64,000 nucleotides of DNA from Desulfuromonadales bacterium. Its GTDB lineage: Bacteria; Desulfobacterota; Desulfuromonadia; Geobacterales; Pseudopelobacteraceae. The DNA lies in the NCBI GenBank assembly GCA_013349405.1, contig DUZS01000005.1, positions 1 to 64,000 on the forward strand, given 5' to 3'. The translations under genes were made by a program, and so were the position numbers. This document shows, piece by piece, positions 42,340 to 50,727 of the stretch. Position 1 is the first letter of the stretch. Every line of letters begins with the position of its first letter. The notes beneath the pieces were generated by a model that was given only the letters and a program-made list of their open reading frames with translations, ran no database searches and was not told the origin of the DNA.

Positions 42340-42969
42340 TCAACGAATCCGTGTTGAAGTTTCAGCGAGAGCAACTCGGGTGCCCTGAAGGTTGAGACGC
42401 TCAATCATCTTCTCCCGGATGCTGCGGATTTTTTTTATATAGGCATCTGCCTGTGATCCCTGGCCACAATAATATGTTTTCGCGAGTTCCAGATCACCCT
42501 GAGCCATGGTAAGTTTGGCATAAAGTTCACACACCGCAGCTTCGGCGCACTTGGCATCATCAAGCATATCTTTAGTCGAATAGCCATGGCTTCTCGCCCG
42601 TTCCGGCATTAACTGCCAGACACCGCGAGCCCCCTGCCCTGAAACAGCGCGGGATGAAAGTGAGTGGCCGCCGGTTTCTGCCAAAGCAATTTCGGCGAGG
42701 TCAAAGGGCATAAAAACCGTAGCGGCTGTTTTTTCAAAGCAGATTACCGCCAGTTTATGGGCTCGTTTACGGGATGTTTTGCGGGCGAATGCCGACTCAA
42801 TAACGGCCTGCTGTTTTTTTCGCTGGATAAGAGAGATGGTGTTGCTGTCGAGGATGTACGGTTCTGAGGCAAGCGAAGTTGAAGAGCTGAAATTCGCCAG
42901 TGTAAACGGAGTATTTTCGCACGCTGTCAATACAAACAGGCAGATGAGATAGATAAGTTTTTTTAGCAT
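42340..42969 (-). CDS. Lytic transglycosylase lipoprotein (SLT domain)
   Basis: 209 residues from the ATG at 42969. Lipoprotein signal with lipobox LTAC (Cys17). The SLT catalytic Glu lies in IALAETGGHSLSSRAVSGQG, followed by GARGVWQLMPERARSHG. It cleaves glycan strands at the cell envelope, with a Ser/Thr-rich spacer near the anchor. A GTG start at 43023 would give an N-terminal extension but does not make sense of the lipobox. The 100 bases upstream form a folded leader. Confidence 0.82.
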   Translation of the reverse strand: MLKKLIYLICLFVLTACENTPFTLANFSSSTSLASEPYILDSNTISLIQRKKQQAVIESAFARKTSRKRAHKLAVICFEKTAATVFMPFDLAEIALAETGGHSLSSRAVSGQGARGVWQLMPERARSHGYSTKDMLDDAKCAEAAVCELYAKLTMAQGDLELAKTYYCGQGSQADAYIKKIRSIREKMIERLNLQGTRVALAETSTRIR

Positions 42970-43064
42970 AATAAATGAGTAGGGAAGTGGTATCGGCTTT
43001 GCCGGAGCGGCGTCGTTGCCCACAAAAAGCGAGGGCGTATCTCCGGCGGGGTACTCCTTTCATA

Positions 43065-43117
43065 GGTATTTTGTCCCGGAAATGCCAAAGTCCCTGTTAG
43101 CGGGACTTTGAGAATAC
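43065..43117 (-). promoter_or_regulatory. Structured leader with alternative pairings, upstream of the transglycosylase
   Basis: Three nested or competing pairings: gtatt/aatac (43066-43070, 43113-43117), gtcccg/cgggac (43073-43078, 43101-43106) and caaagtccc/gggactttg (43086-43094, 43102-43110). The last two share the right arm and are mutually exclusive. The arrangement is riboswitch- or attenuator-like. It matches no class I recognise (c-di-GMP, c-di-AMP and cobalamin motifs were checked by eye). Confidence 0.4.
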
Positions 43118-43214
43118 GGCACAATGCGTACAGACAGTATAGTATCAAACAGCGAGAGTCAATGTTTTTTTATTTTTAGTAAGTAATATCAATATAGTAT
43201 GCACTTTTGTGCGG

Positions 43215-43622
43215 TTATTTTGCAGCTGACAGCTCTTTAAGTGTCACACCTCCCAATACACTGCGGACCTCACCCTGAACCCGTCTCCAGACCGGATGAA
43301 CATTGCAGAATCCGGAACGTTCGCAATCGGTCGGAGCGGCAACACACCGGTTCGGCATTATTGGACCTTCGACCGCCTCTACAACCTCAAGCAGGGTAAT
43401 ATTTTCCGGTTCACGACCGAGCATAAAACCTCCGCCGGTACCCCGAAAAGACTTTACCAGCCCTATTTTACTGAACTGCTGGAATATTTTGGCAAGGAAC
43501 GTGGGGGGAACGTCAACTGCGGCGGCGATATCACTCAAAAGACAGACCTTGTCAAGCGGCTTTCCTGCCAGATAGACAATGCCTCTGATGGCATATTCAC
43601 CCTTTCGCGTAAGCTCCATCAT
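43215..43622 (-). CDS. Rrf2-family transcription regulator with Cys cluster
   Basis: 135 residues. Rrf2 helix-turn-helix (MELTRKGEYAIRGIVYLAGK, VPPTFLAKIFQQFSK, GFMLGREPENITLLEVVEA). Three Cys in CVAAPTDCERSGFC suggest an iron-sulfur cluster like IscR or NsrR, sensing Fe-S status, redox or NO. A palindrome over its own -10 region suggests autoregulation. Neighbouring tatC on the same strand starts upstream of it; no Fe-S assembly genes are in the window. Confidence 0.9.
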   Translation of the reverse strand: MMELTRKGEYAIRGIVYLAGKPLDKVCLLSDIAAAVDVPPTFLAKIFQQFSKIGLVKSFRGTGGGFMLGREPENITLLEVVEAVEGPIMPNRCVAAPTDCERSGFCNVHPVWRRVQGEVRSVLGGVTLKELSAAK

Positions 43623-43634
43623 GTAAACCCCCCA

Positions 43635-43681
43635 AAAAAGACTTTATATATCTTTTTATGAGTTTAGCAGGAACTTGTCAA
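43635..43681 (-). promoter_or_regulatory. Promoter and candidate operator of the Rrf2 gene
   Basis: On the minus strand: -35 TTGACA (43676-43681), a 17-base spacer, -10 TAAAAA (43653-43658). An inverted repeat aaaaaga / tcttttt (43635-43657) overlaps the -10 and the start region, a good place for Rrf2 binding. Confidence 0.55.
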
Positions 43682-43699
43682 CAGAATTATCAAGTTGTT

Positions 43700-44551
43700 T
43701 TATGCCGACTCTCCCGGAAGTTCCTCTTCGACTCTGCTTCTCTTCTTCCCAAAGATTAAGGCCACCCAGACGCTTATCTCGTACATGAGATACATCGGGA
43801 TCATTATGACAAACATGGTTATCAGATCGGCATGAAAAGCCGCTATTATCGAACTGGCGAGCAGCGCGTATTTCCGTTTTGGCGCCAGAAACTGGTAGCT
43901 GACAATCCCGAAACGGGCGAGGACCAGCGTCAGTACCGGAAGTTCAAAGATCAGCCCGAACATCAGAATCAGTCGCAGACAAAAATTAACATAAGAGCTG
44001 ATATTGAACCAGCTTTGCAGCCCTTCTGCCTCATACGACAGGGAAAAATTGATAATGACCGGCCAGATTATGATTAAAAAAAACATGGCGCCGATACAGA
44101 AGGTCACCGTGGCTGCGGTAACAAAAGGCACCACCATTCTCCGCTCTCGTCTGGTCAGGGCGGGTGCAATGAATAGCCATACCTGATAGAAGACGATCGG
44201 GAGTACCAGAACAAAGCCGGCCATCATTGAAATTTTGCACTGAATGAAAAACGGTTCCAGAGGAGCGCTGTAGTTGAGAGGACGCTGCTTTTGCGGCGCG
44301 GTGATTTCCTGGTCAAGCTTGTAGCGGGTGTACATCGAGGGGGCAAGTTCTTTGACTTTGAGATACACCTCCTTCTTTATCTCTGTCAGATAGGTTTTGC
44401 CGGTCAATGGCTTTTCGATGAACTTGAGGAGATCGCCGGAATAATTCCAGGCAACGCCCATGCCGATAATCACCGCAATGACAATAATGATCAGTCGTGT
44501 GCGCAGTTCAACAAGATGCTCGATAAACGGGACGCTTTTTTCTTCGTTCAT
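43700..44551 (-). CDS. tatC: Sec-independent protein translocase TatC
   Basis: 283 residues, six TM segments. TatC hallmarks include FIEHLVELRTRLI (N-terminal twin-arginine recognition site), SAPLEPFFIQCKISMM, FPxxF-like PIVFYQVWLFIAPALTRRERR and FGLIFELPVLTLVLARFG. The first periplasmic loop (about 52-92) is about 35 residues longer than in E. coli-type TatC. Together with TatA/B (not in the window) it exports folded proteins. The C-terminus is short and acidic. Confidence 0.93.
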   Translation of the reverse strand: MNEEKSVPFIEHLVELRTRLIIIVIAVIIGMGVAWNYSGDLLKFIEKPLTGKTYLTEIKKEVYLKVKELAPSMYTRYKLDQEITAPQKQRPLNYSAPLEPFFIQCKISMMAGFVLVLPIVFYQVWLFIAPALTRRERRMVVPFVTAATVTFCIGAMFFLIIIWPVIINFSLSYEAEGLQSWFNISSYVNFCLRLILMFGLIFELPVLTLVLARFGIVSYQFLAPKRKYALLASSIIAAFHADLITMFVIMIPMYLMYEISVWVALIFGKKRSRVEEELPGESA

Positions 44552-44574
44552 GCTCTCTTCCTTTTCGCGTTACT

Positions 44575-45138
44575 CTAAGGTTTTCTTGCCATGAGAGTGA
44601 TCTGGTAGTCAGAGATCACATTGTTTCGTTCACGAGCCATTTGGTTGATCTCGTCCTCTGAAAAGAGGCCATTCACGAATTTTTCATAATAGACTGGATC
44701 AAGTATCGTTATCATCCCGGCTATGAAGAAATCAACGCCGATATAGAGGGCCAGCGGTGTTGCCGCAGAAATGCCGCCAGCGAGCCATTCATTGTTTTTT
44801 ACCCTGTCAAAAAGAGTCAGGGACTGTGGCGTAATGGGACGGACATGGGTCGGATCGCCGAGATAATTGTCATGCCGGGGATGGGGGGCGTGGATAACAA
44901 CAGAGGCCTGATTCGAGCAGACGCGATAGGTCTCCCTGATGATATTCAGGTAGGTGTCGGTATCCTGACCCATATGCTCAAGTGAGTGGATAAAGCGAAC
45001 CTCTTCAACTGAATCTGTCAACCAGGGCCAGGGGGTTTTTTCCAGATCAAAGACGACGTCGGTGGCTGAAGTCGCATACTTGTCTACGTTGAGGAAGCCC
45101 TCGATTGCTTTGCTGCCGCAGCCAAGATTCAGTTTCAT
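44575..45138 (-). CDS. Small SAM-dependent methyltransferase
   Basis: 187 residues. KLNLGCGSKAIEGFLNVDKY is the SAM-binding loop, and VRFIHSLEHMGQDTD the LEH-type catalytic region found in methyltransferases near glycan genes. The C-terminal half is a mixed helical lid. It overlaps the glycosyltransferase-like gene upstream by four bases, so the two are coupled. Substrate unknown; a sugar or LPS precursor is the natural guess. Confidence 0.82.
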   Translation of the reverse strand: MKLNLGCGSKAIEGFLNVDKYATSATDVVFDLEKTPWPWLTDSVEEVRFIHSLEHMGQDTDTYLNIIRETYRVCSNQASVVIHAPHPRHDNYLGDPTHVRPITPQSLTLFDRVKNNEWLAGGISAATPLALYIGVDFFIAGMITILDPVYYEKFVNGLFSEDEINQMARERNNVISDYQITLMARKP

Positions 45139-45872
45139 TGTATCGCCGACCTGAAAAACCAGCCGTTTTTAAACACCGGGGTGCCCCGTGTATGCGAACG
45201 GAGGAACAGGTACTTGTGGGAACAGAGGTTCAGCTGTTCTACCAGATTGGCAAAACAGCTGTCCACACAAAGGAGTATGCCGGCCCGTTCGATGACGCCA
45301 AGCCAGTCGAAGGGGTTGTCAGTCACTGCGCTGATCCTGATGACCTGATAGTCGCGCAGCAGATCTTCCGGGAGCTGAATGTCCAGTTTGAAACCCTCCC
45401 CCTGGTCATGAATTACCAGATAGCGGCCATGAACAGCCAGACTTTCGAAAAGCGCCTGCTCTCGTGCCGGGTTGCGGGTGACCGACAGCTGCCATTTTTG
45501 ATCGAACGGTACGCCGGTGAGCGCATATTTGTATTCATCAAATTTGAGCGAATAAGCAAGCTGTTTATCGATGACATCCAGATCGAGCAGATGAGAGTAG
45601 AGGCAAAACATGGTATCGCAGCCTCTCTGTTCCAGTTCGGCTTTTGGCTGGTTTAAAAAATATTCAACAGTTGCGTAGCCGGTCTGCTCCTCGTAGACAG
45701 GAATAAAGCGGATAGCTGGGAACGCGGCCTGAACCGATGAATGGAAACGACTCTCTACCGGCCAGAACACCTCGTGCCCCTGACCGATGAAATAGTGGGC
45801 AATCGGAGCAGCGATGATGATATCGCCTATGCCGCGGGTCTGAATTAAACCGATTTTCACTGAATGTTCCAC
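45135..45872 (-). CDS. Glycosyltransferase family 9-like protein
   Basis: 245 residues. The opening IGLIQTRGIGDIIIAAPIAHYF matches heptosyltransferase-type GT9 N-terminal domains that bind donor or acceptor at the G(x)GD loop. The rest (about 150-235: RYLVIHDQGEGFKLDIQ, VIERAGILLCVDSC) corresponds to the C-terminal donor-binding domain, including the CVDSC/AD-S site. It is shorter than true WaaC/F (about 320 residues). A start at GTG 45860 is possible, with ggtgga seven bases upstream. It is linked to the methyltransferase gene. Confidence 0.72.
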   Translation of the reverse strand: MEHSVKIGLIQTRGIGDIIIAAPIAHYFIGQGHEVFWPVESRFHSSVQAAFPAIRFIPVYEEQTGYATVEYFLNQPKAELEQRGCDTMFCLYSHLLDLDVIDKQLAYSLKFDEYKYALTGVPFDQKWQLSVTRNPAREQALFESLAVHGRYLVIHDQGEGFKLDIQLPEDLLRDYQVIRISAVTDNPFDWLGVIERAGILLCVDSCFANLVEQLNLCSHKYLFLRSHTRGTPVFKNGWFFRSAIQ

Positions 45873-45956
45873 CGTGTAATTAAAAGTACGTCGGCCCTCG
45901 CGACCAGACAGTAACAGAAAATCAAAGGTGCGACAATCGACATTTCTCTGAGAAAT

Positions 45957-48149
45957 TCACCGGCGCTTTCTTCCCCCTGATTTTCCTTTTCCAGAGGGAG
46001 TCTCTCGCCCCCGACGCCCACCCTGCTCCCCTTTGTCACTTCGTGGCTGCAGACCGGCCAGTCGTTTACCACGCAGCGGAATGCGCGGGTACTCTTCCCG
46101 TCCGGTCGCGCTGGCATTATTTTTCTGGGCGGCGGCACAATGTTCCGCCAGGATAAACTCCATGCGCCGTGTGCCGGGTGATACCGCCGCAACGGTAATC
46201 CTCGCCGCATCGCCGATGCGGAACACCCTGCCGCTGCGGCGCCCTATGAGGGAGTGCTGCTTTTCGGCGTGGCTGTACAGGTCGTCCGGCAGAGAGGTGA
46301 TATGGACCAATCCCTCTACGAACAGCTCCTCCAGCTCTACGAAGAAGCCAAAACCGGTGACTCCGGTGATGAAGCCGTCAAACTGTTCTCCCACATGCTT
46401 CTGCATATACTGAAGTTTTTTCATTTCCACGACATCACGCTCGGCTTCCATGGCCACCCGCTCGCGTTTACTGGTATGCTCGGCAACCTCACCGAGGCGT
46501 TCTGTGGCGATGGCAAGCTGCTTCGCCCCCTCCCCAGCCCTCCCCCTCCTGGGGAGGGAGTTGATCTCCTCCCCCCAGCGGGGGGAGGTCGGGAGGGGGG
46601 AGGTGTTGAAGCCCGCCTTCAATATCCGATGCACCACCAGATCGGGGTATCTCCTGATCGGGGAGGTAAAGTGGCAGTAACAGTCTGATGCCAGGCCGAA
46701 GTGTCCGACGTTGTCAGCGGCATAGCGGGCCTGCTTCATACAGCGGAGCAGGGAGTAGTTGATCATGCGCTCCTCAGGACGGCCATCAGCCTGAGCCAGC
46801 AGTCGCTGCAGTTCAAACGGCTTTACCTTTTTGTCTGCCAATGTGAATTCGTAGCCGAAACCGTAGGCAAATTCCTGAAAGGCCAGAAGTTTTGCCGGAT
46901 CCGGGTTCTCATGGACACGGTAGAGAAACGGGATACCCCGGGAGGTGATGTGGCGTGCCACCGCCTCGTTGGCTGCCAGCATGAATTCTTCTATCAGCTG
47001 GTGAGCCAGAGTGCGTTCGGCCCGGATAATCCCCTCGGTCAGTCCGGTCAGGCCGATGACGATCTCCGGTTCGGGCAGGTCAAAATCGATGCTGCCCCGC
47101 TTTTTGCGCATCGCCATGAGAATCAGCGCCAGCTCCTTCATCTCCTGCAGCATAGGCGAGACCGGGCGATATTTGTCGGCGAGTTCACGATCATCGTCGA
47201 CGATTATCTGCTTCACAATTGTATAGGTCAGCCGGGCCGCGCTCTGTATGACGCTGGCATAAAAGGACGCTTCCAGCATGGTTCCGGTCCGGTCAAAAAG
47301 CATTTCAGCGGTCATCGTCAATCGATCAACGTGCGGGTTAAGGGAGCAGATGCCATTCGAGAGCCGTTCCGGAAGCATCGGAATGCAACGATCCGGAAAG
47401 TAGACGGAGGTCCCGCGCAGATAGGCTTCACGATCGAGCGGGCTGTCTTTTCGCACATAATGCGCAACATCCGCAATCGAGACCCACAACCGGAAATGCT
47501 CGCCCTCACGGCGGAGGGAAACCGCATCGTCAAAGTCGCGGGCTGTTTCGCCGTCGATGGTGACGGTTGCCATTGCGCGCAGATCGACTCGCCCTTTCAA
47601 CTCTTCAGCGGAGACGGTATCGGTCATGTTCTCCGCCTCGGCACGCACATCCGGGCCAAAAATGTGCGGCAGATCGAAGCGGCGAATGACCGATTGCACC
47701 TCAACTTCCGGGTCCTCCGGCCACCCGAGCACCTCAACGATCCGTCCGGTCGCGGGGCGTCCGCCAACGGGATATTCGGTAATTTCAACAACGACCTGAT
47801 GGCCATCCTGCGCGTGCCCTTTTGCTTTGGCAGGCACCGCAATTACCAGATTCAGGCGTTGGTCTTCCGGGATGACAATTGCACCACGCCGGGACTCCTC
47901 ATAGCGCCCGACAATTCTGCTGTTGACCCGCGTAATAACCGTAACAACCCGGCCATCCAACTTGTTGCCGCCCATGCGGCTTGGTGCGGAACTGGCCTCA
48001 ACCAGGTCTCCGTGCAGTGCACTTTTAAGGAATTTTGACGGTATGAAGATGTCCTCACCGCCGCCATCAGGGGTCACAAAGCCGTATCCGTCACGGTGTA
48101 TTGATATGGTGCCACGGGTCGTTTTAATCTGTTTTCTGGAGAAATTCAT
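45957..48149 (-). CDS. rnr: Ribonuclease R
   Basis: 730-residue 3'-5' exoribonuclease. N-terminal cold-shock/OB domain (about 10-120: GTISIHRDGYGFVTPDG), RNB catalytic domain (about 190-540) with ARDFDDAVSL and YFPDRCIPMLPERLSNGICS, an S1 domain (about 585-665), and a basic Gly/Lys/Arg tail. A palindromic repeat is translated in frame at about 515-541 (SPLPTSPRWGEEINSLPRRG), between YPDLVVHRILK and LAIATERLGEVAEHTS. Catalytic Asp residues are intact, so function is probably kept. Confidence 0.94.
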   Translation of the reverse strand: MNFSRKQIKTTRGTISIHRDGYGFVTPDGGGEDIFIPSKFLKSALHGDLVEASSAPSRMGGNKLDGRVVTVITRVNSRIVGRYEESRRGAIVIPEDQRLNLVIAVPAKAKGHAQDGHQVVVEITEYPVGGRPATGRIVEVLGWPEDPEVEVQSVIRRFDLPHIFGPDVRAEAENMTDTVSAEELKGRVDLRAMATVTIDGETARDFDDAVSLRREGEHFRLWVSIADVAHYVRKDSPLDREAYLRGTSVYFPDRCIPMLPERLSNGICSLNPHVDRLTMTAEMLFDRTGTMLEASFYASVIQSAARLTYTIVKQIIVDDDRELADKYRPVSPMLQEMKELALILMAMRKKRGSIDFDLPEPEIVIGLTGLTEGIIRAERTLAHQLIEEFMLAANEAVARHITSRGIPFLYRVHENPDPAKLLAFQEFAYGFGYEFTLADKKVKPFELQRLLAQADGRPEERMINYSLLRCMKQARYAADNVGHFGLASDCYCHFTSPIRRYPDLVVHRILKAGFNTSPLPTSPRWGEEINSLPRRGRAGEGAKQLAIATERLGEVAEHTSKRERVAMEAERDVVEMKKLQYMQKHVGEQFDGFITGVTGFGFFVELEELFVEGLVHITSLPDDLYSHAEKQHSLIGRRSGRVFRIGDAARITVAAVSPGTRRMEFILAEHCAAAQKNNASATGREEYPRIPLRGKRLAGLQPRSDKGEQGGRRGRETPSGKGKSGGRKRR
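46525..46605. repeat. Palindromic repeat inserted in frame in rnr
   Basis: Two C/G-tract hairpins (tccccctcctggggaggg and ctcctccccccagcgggggg) occupy the segment. They are translated as a Pro/Arg/Gly-rich run of about 26 residues that RNase R homologues lack. It is similar in character to the elements inside cbiD. Confidence 0.8.
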
Positions 48150-48307
48150 CGCTCAACTCCTGGATGATCGGTATGTTGGCCAAGTACGTGCATAGTGTTA
48201 AGTTTAACGCGAGCAAAGTCAACTCAGATTTTTGCTTTGGAACTGTTGCGCTTCCGGTAATTTTGCGCTACATTACAAAAATTATTTAATCAGAAAGGAA
48301 AGAGCCG

Positions 48308-48817
48308 GTGAAAGCATGTGTTATTGGCCTGGATATGGCCGTATTCCTTATGTTCAGTGCGAGTGTCGCCCTGGCAGAGGGCAAACCGGGAGATGCCGCG
48401 GGGCATCTGTATACTCATAAAGTGGCTGCTGAATCACAGCATGCTGATGTCATAAAGCACCAATCCTGTCCACACTGCGGCATGGATCGGGAGAAATTTA
48501 ACTATTCCCGTCTGCTGATTACCTATTCCGACGGCTCTTCAGTCGGGGTATGCAGTGTTACGTGCGCTGTCACTGCGCTGAAAAACAGCAGAAACAAGCC
48601 GGTGGCATCCGTTGAAGTTGCTGATTATAATACAAAAAAACTGGTGAGTGTTGATAAAGCATTCTGGGTGATCGGCGGCAGTAAGCGGGGGGTCATGACA
48701 ATATACGCCAAGTGGGCTTTTGAAAAAAAGGAAGATGCCGTTGCGTTTGTCAAGAAGAACCACGGTAAACTGATTACCTACAAAGAAGTGCTTGAATATA
48801 CAGAAAAAGGACAATAA
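48308..48817 (+). CDS. NosL-like copper-binding periplasmic protein, first of the cluster
   Basis: 169 residues, GTG start with aggaaag upstream. Signal peptide (about 1-23), then a His-containing stretch (GHLYTHKVAAESQHAD), SCPHCGMDR (Cys54, Cys57), SRLLITYSDGSSVGVCSVTC and WVIGGSKRGVMT. It is a paralogue of the NosL at 14642. It is the first gene of the six-gene operon ending at 52448. NosL carries Cu(I) in the periplasm; no nosZ is present, so another cuproenzyme or a copper-efflux role is possible. Confidence 0.85.
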   Translation: MKACVIGLDMAVFLMFSASVALAEGKPGDAAGHLYTHKVAAESQHADVIKHQSCPHCGMDREKFNYSRLLITYSDGSSVGVCSVTCAVTALKNSRNKPVASVEVADYNTKKLVSVDKAFWVIGGSKRGVMTIYAKWAFEKKEDAVAFVKKNHGKLITYKEVLEYTEKGQ

Positions 48818-48830
48818 ATCAGTGTGTTAC

Positions 48831-49304
48831 ATGAAAATAATCTTCCAGGCAGTGATGCTGTCTTTATTGGCTGCCGTCAGCGTCACGGCTGCTGACAAGG
48901 GCACTGCTGCCGTTCCTGCCGGCGCCAAATGCCCGGTCTGCGGCATGTTTGTCGTCAAATATCCTGACTGGACGGCCACTGCCCGTTTTAAAGACGGCTC
49001 GACCTCGTATTATGACGGTCCGAAGGATATGTTCAGCCACTATCTTGATACCGCCCGTTTTACTCCTGGAAAACGCCAGGCCGACATTGTCGCGCTGACC
49101 GTAAAGGAATATTATGCAGTGGCGATAATCGATGCCCGCAGCGCCTTTTATGTAACCGGCAGTGATGTGTCTGGTCCGATGGGAAGTGAACTGATCCCGT
49201 TCAGTACCGAGAAGGACGCGACTTCATTCAAGCTCGATCACAAAGGGAAACGTATCCTTCGCTTCAACGAGATTACCCCCCAAATCATAAAATCGCTCAA
49301 TTAA
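48831..49304 (+). CDS. NosL-family protein, second of the cluster
   Basis: 157 residues from the ATG at 48831. Alternative starts are GTG 48822 and TTG 48792, the latter inside the previous gene. Signal peptide (about 1-20) is followed by AKCPVCGMFVVKYPDWTA (Cys34, Cys37, Met39) and SYYDGPKDMFSHYLD, the classic NosL pattern. It differs from its neighbour by lacking the second Cys pair. Two unlike NosL proteins side by side suggest successive steps of metal handover to the membrane complex encoded downstream. Confidence 0.87.
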   Translation: MKIIFQAVMLSLLAAVSVTAADKGTAAVPAGAKCPVCGMFVVKYPDWTATARFKDGSTSYYDGPKDMFSHYLDTARFTPGKRQADIVALTVKEYYAVAIIDARSAFYVTGSDVSGPMGSELIPFSTEKDATSFKLDHKGKRILRFNEITPQIIKSLN

Positions 49305-49311
49305 GGCCGCC

Positions 49312-49596
49312 ATGCGTCGCTCGATCCAATTTCTCCTCTTTACGGCAGTGATTCTGACCGTTTTTCTCCTGCTGCCGCTGCATGCCCGTAATGCGCAGCA
49401 GCACCGGGCAGCCCCGACACGTCAGCTGCAGAATCTTCATGTGACTGATCTCTGTCTGGCAACAGAAGCCCGGTATACCCGCCATCCGGCGGTAGCTGAC
49501 CGCCACACCCCTTTTCAGGAACATCCCCTGGCGCTGGAACATTTTCCCACCGGAGCCCTTATCCTGCCGAACCTTCCCGGGCGAGATACCAAATGA
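49312..49596 (+). CDS. Small secreted or anchored protein in the NosL/ABC operon
   Basis: 94 residues. N-terminal hydrophobic signal or anchor (about 6-24). The remainder has DLCLATEARYTRHPAVADRH, HPLALEHFPTGALILP. It holds a single Cys and several His, a plausible metal site. The gene overlaps the permease start by four bases (ATGA) and lies eight bases from the NosL stop, which argues for a real gene. I do not recognise the family; I have a vague memory of similar small proteins beside NosL genes, not verifiable here. Confidence 0.75.
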   Translation: MRRSIQFLLFTAVILTVFLLLPLHARNAQQHRAAPTRQLQNLHVTDLCLATEARYTRHPAVADRHTPFQEHPLALEHFPTGALILPNLPGRDTK

Positions 49597-50726
49597 AACG
49601 AGCAGTTGAACGTCATCTGAATATTCTCGAATTCACGCTGGCATCACTGCTGCGGAGAAGAGCGAAAAACCTGGCGCTGCTGGCGATGTATCTGCTGGTC
49701 ATTTTCATGCTGGCGTCACTGCAGTTCTTTGTCACGGCGCTGAAAAGAGAAGCGGCCCTCATTTTAACGGATGCACCCGATATGGTCGTGCAGCGGTTGA
49801 CGGCAGGCCGGCAGGATCTTGTCCCGGACCGCTATGCCGCTGAAATTGCCAAAATCAAGGGGGTCAGCGCCGTTCGATCCCGTTTGTGGGGCTATTATTA
49901 TGATGCGCTCAATGGCGCCAACTATACCATCATGACCGGTGATGATAGCGCTGCACCTCCGGGGACCGCTATCGGTGCCGCGCTTGCAAAGTCCCGCAAC
50001 CTGCAGGTTGGTGATCTGCTGCCGCTGATAAGCTATGACAAATCTCCGGTAATGCTGGAGATCGGCTCAATTTTTCCGAGCAGTTCCGACCTTGTTGCCG
50101 CTGATCTGATTGTCATCTCGCCGGTGGAATTTCAGCAGCTGTTCAATTTTCCGGACGGTCAGGCAACCGACCTGGCGGTAACGGTGCGGAACCCGAAAGA
50201 GCTGCCGACCGTCGCGGCCAAAATTGCGAGCCAGTTTCCCGATTCCCGCCCGATCCTGAAAAGTGAAATTCAGCGCACCTACCAGTCAATCTTTGACTGG
50301 CGCGGCGGCATGACGCTGATGGTTCTCGCCTCGGCACTGCTTTCCTTCATCATTTTCGCCTGGGACAAGGCCACCGGCCTTTCCGCTGAAGAGCGCAAGG
50401 AGATCGGCATCCTCAAATCGATCGGCTGGGAAACGTCCGATGTGCTGCTGCTCAAGTTCTGGGAGGGTCTGGTCATCTCGCTGACAGCCTTTCTGCTGGG
50501 CGTCGTACTCGCCTACGGGCATGTTTTTTTCCTGTCGGCTCCGCTGTTTGCCCAGGCACTCAAGGGGTGGTCGGTGATCTATCCCCGGTTTCAGCTGGTA
50601 CCGGTTGTCAACGCCTATCAATTGGCGGTGCTTTTCTTTCTGACCGTTGTGCCATATACGACAGCGACGGTAATACCCTGCTGGCGAGCGGCCACAATCG
50701 ATCCCGATGCCGCCATGAGGTATTAA
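49593..50726 (+). CDS. FtsX/LolE-type ABC transporter permease
   Basis: 377 residues. One N-terminal TM (about 24-45), a large periplasmic MacB-like domain (about 48-235), then three TM segments (about 245-270, 290-315, 345-365) of the FtsX fold. EERKEIGILKSIGWETSDV is the coupling-helix region. Such permeases extract or deliver lipoproteins and other envelope substrates rather than pump solutes. The ATPase gene starts two bases after its stop. With the NosL genes it forms a probable copper-handling exporter or delivery machine. Confidence 0.9.
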   Translation: MKRAVERHLNILEFTLASLLRRRAKNLALLAMYLLVIFMLASLQFFVTALKREAALILTDAPDMVVQRLTAGRQDLVPDRYAAEIAKIKGVSAVRSRLWGYYYDALNGANYTIMTGDDSAAPPGTAIGAALAKSRNLQVGDLLPLISYDKSPVMLEIGSIFPSSSDLVAADLIVISPVEFQQLFNFPDGQATDLAVTVRNPKELPTVAAKIASQFPDSRPILKSEIQRTYQSIFDWRGGMTLMVLASALLSFIIFAWDKATGLSAEERKEIGILKSIGWETSDVLLLKFWEGLVISLTAFLLGVVLAYGHVFFLSAPLFAQALKGWSVIYPRFQLVPVVNAYQLAVLFFLTVVPYTTATVIPCWRAATIDPDAAMRY

Positions 50727-50727
50727 C

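Noticed and set aside
46701-48038. 445-codon frame antisense to rnr
   Set aside because: Antisense of a conserved enzyme, no recognisable motifs.
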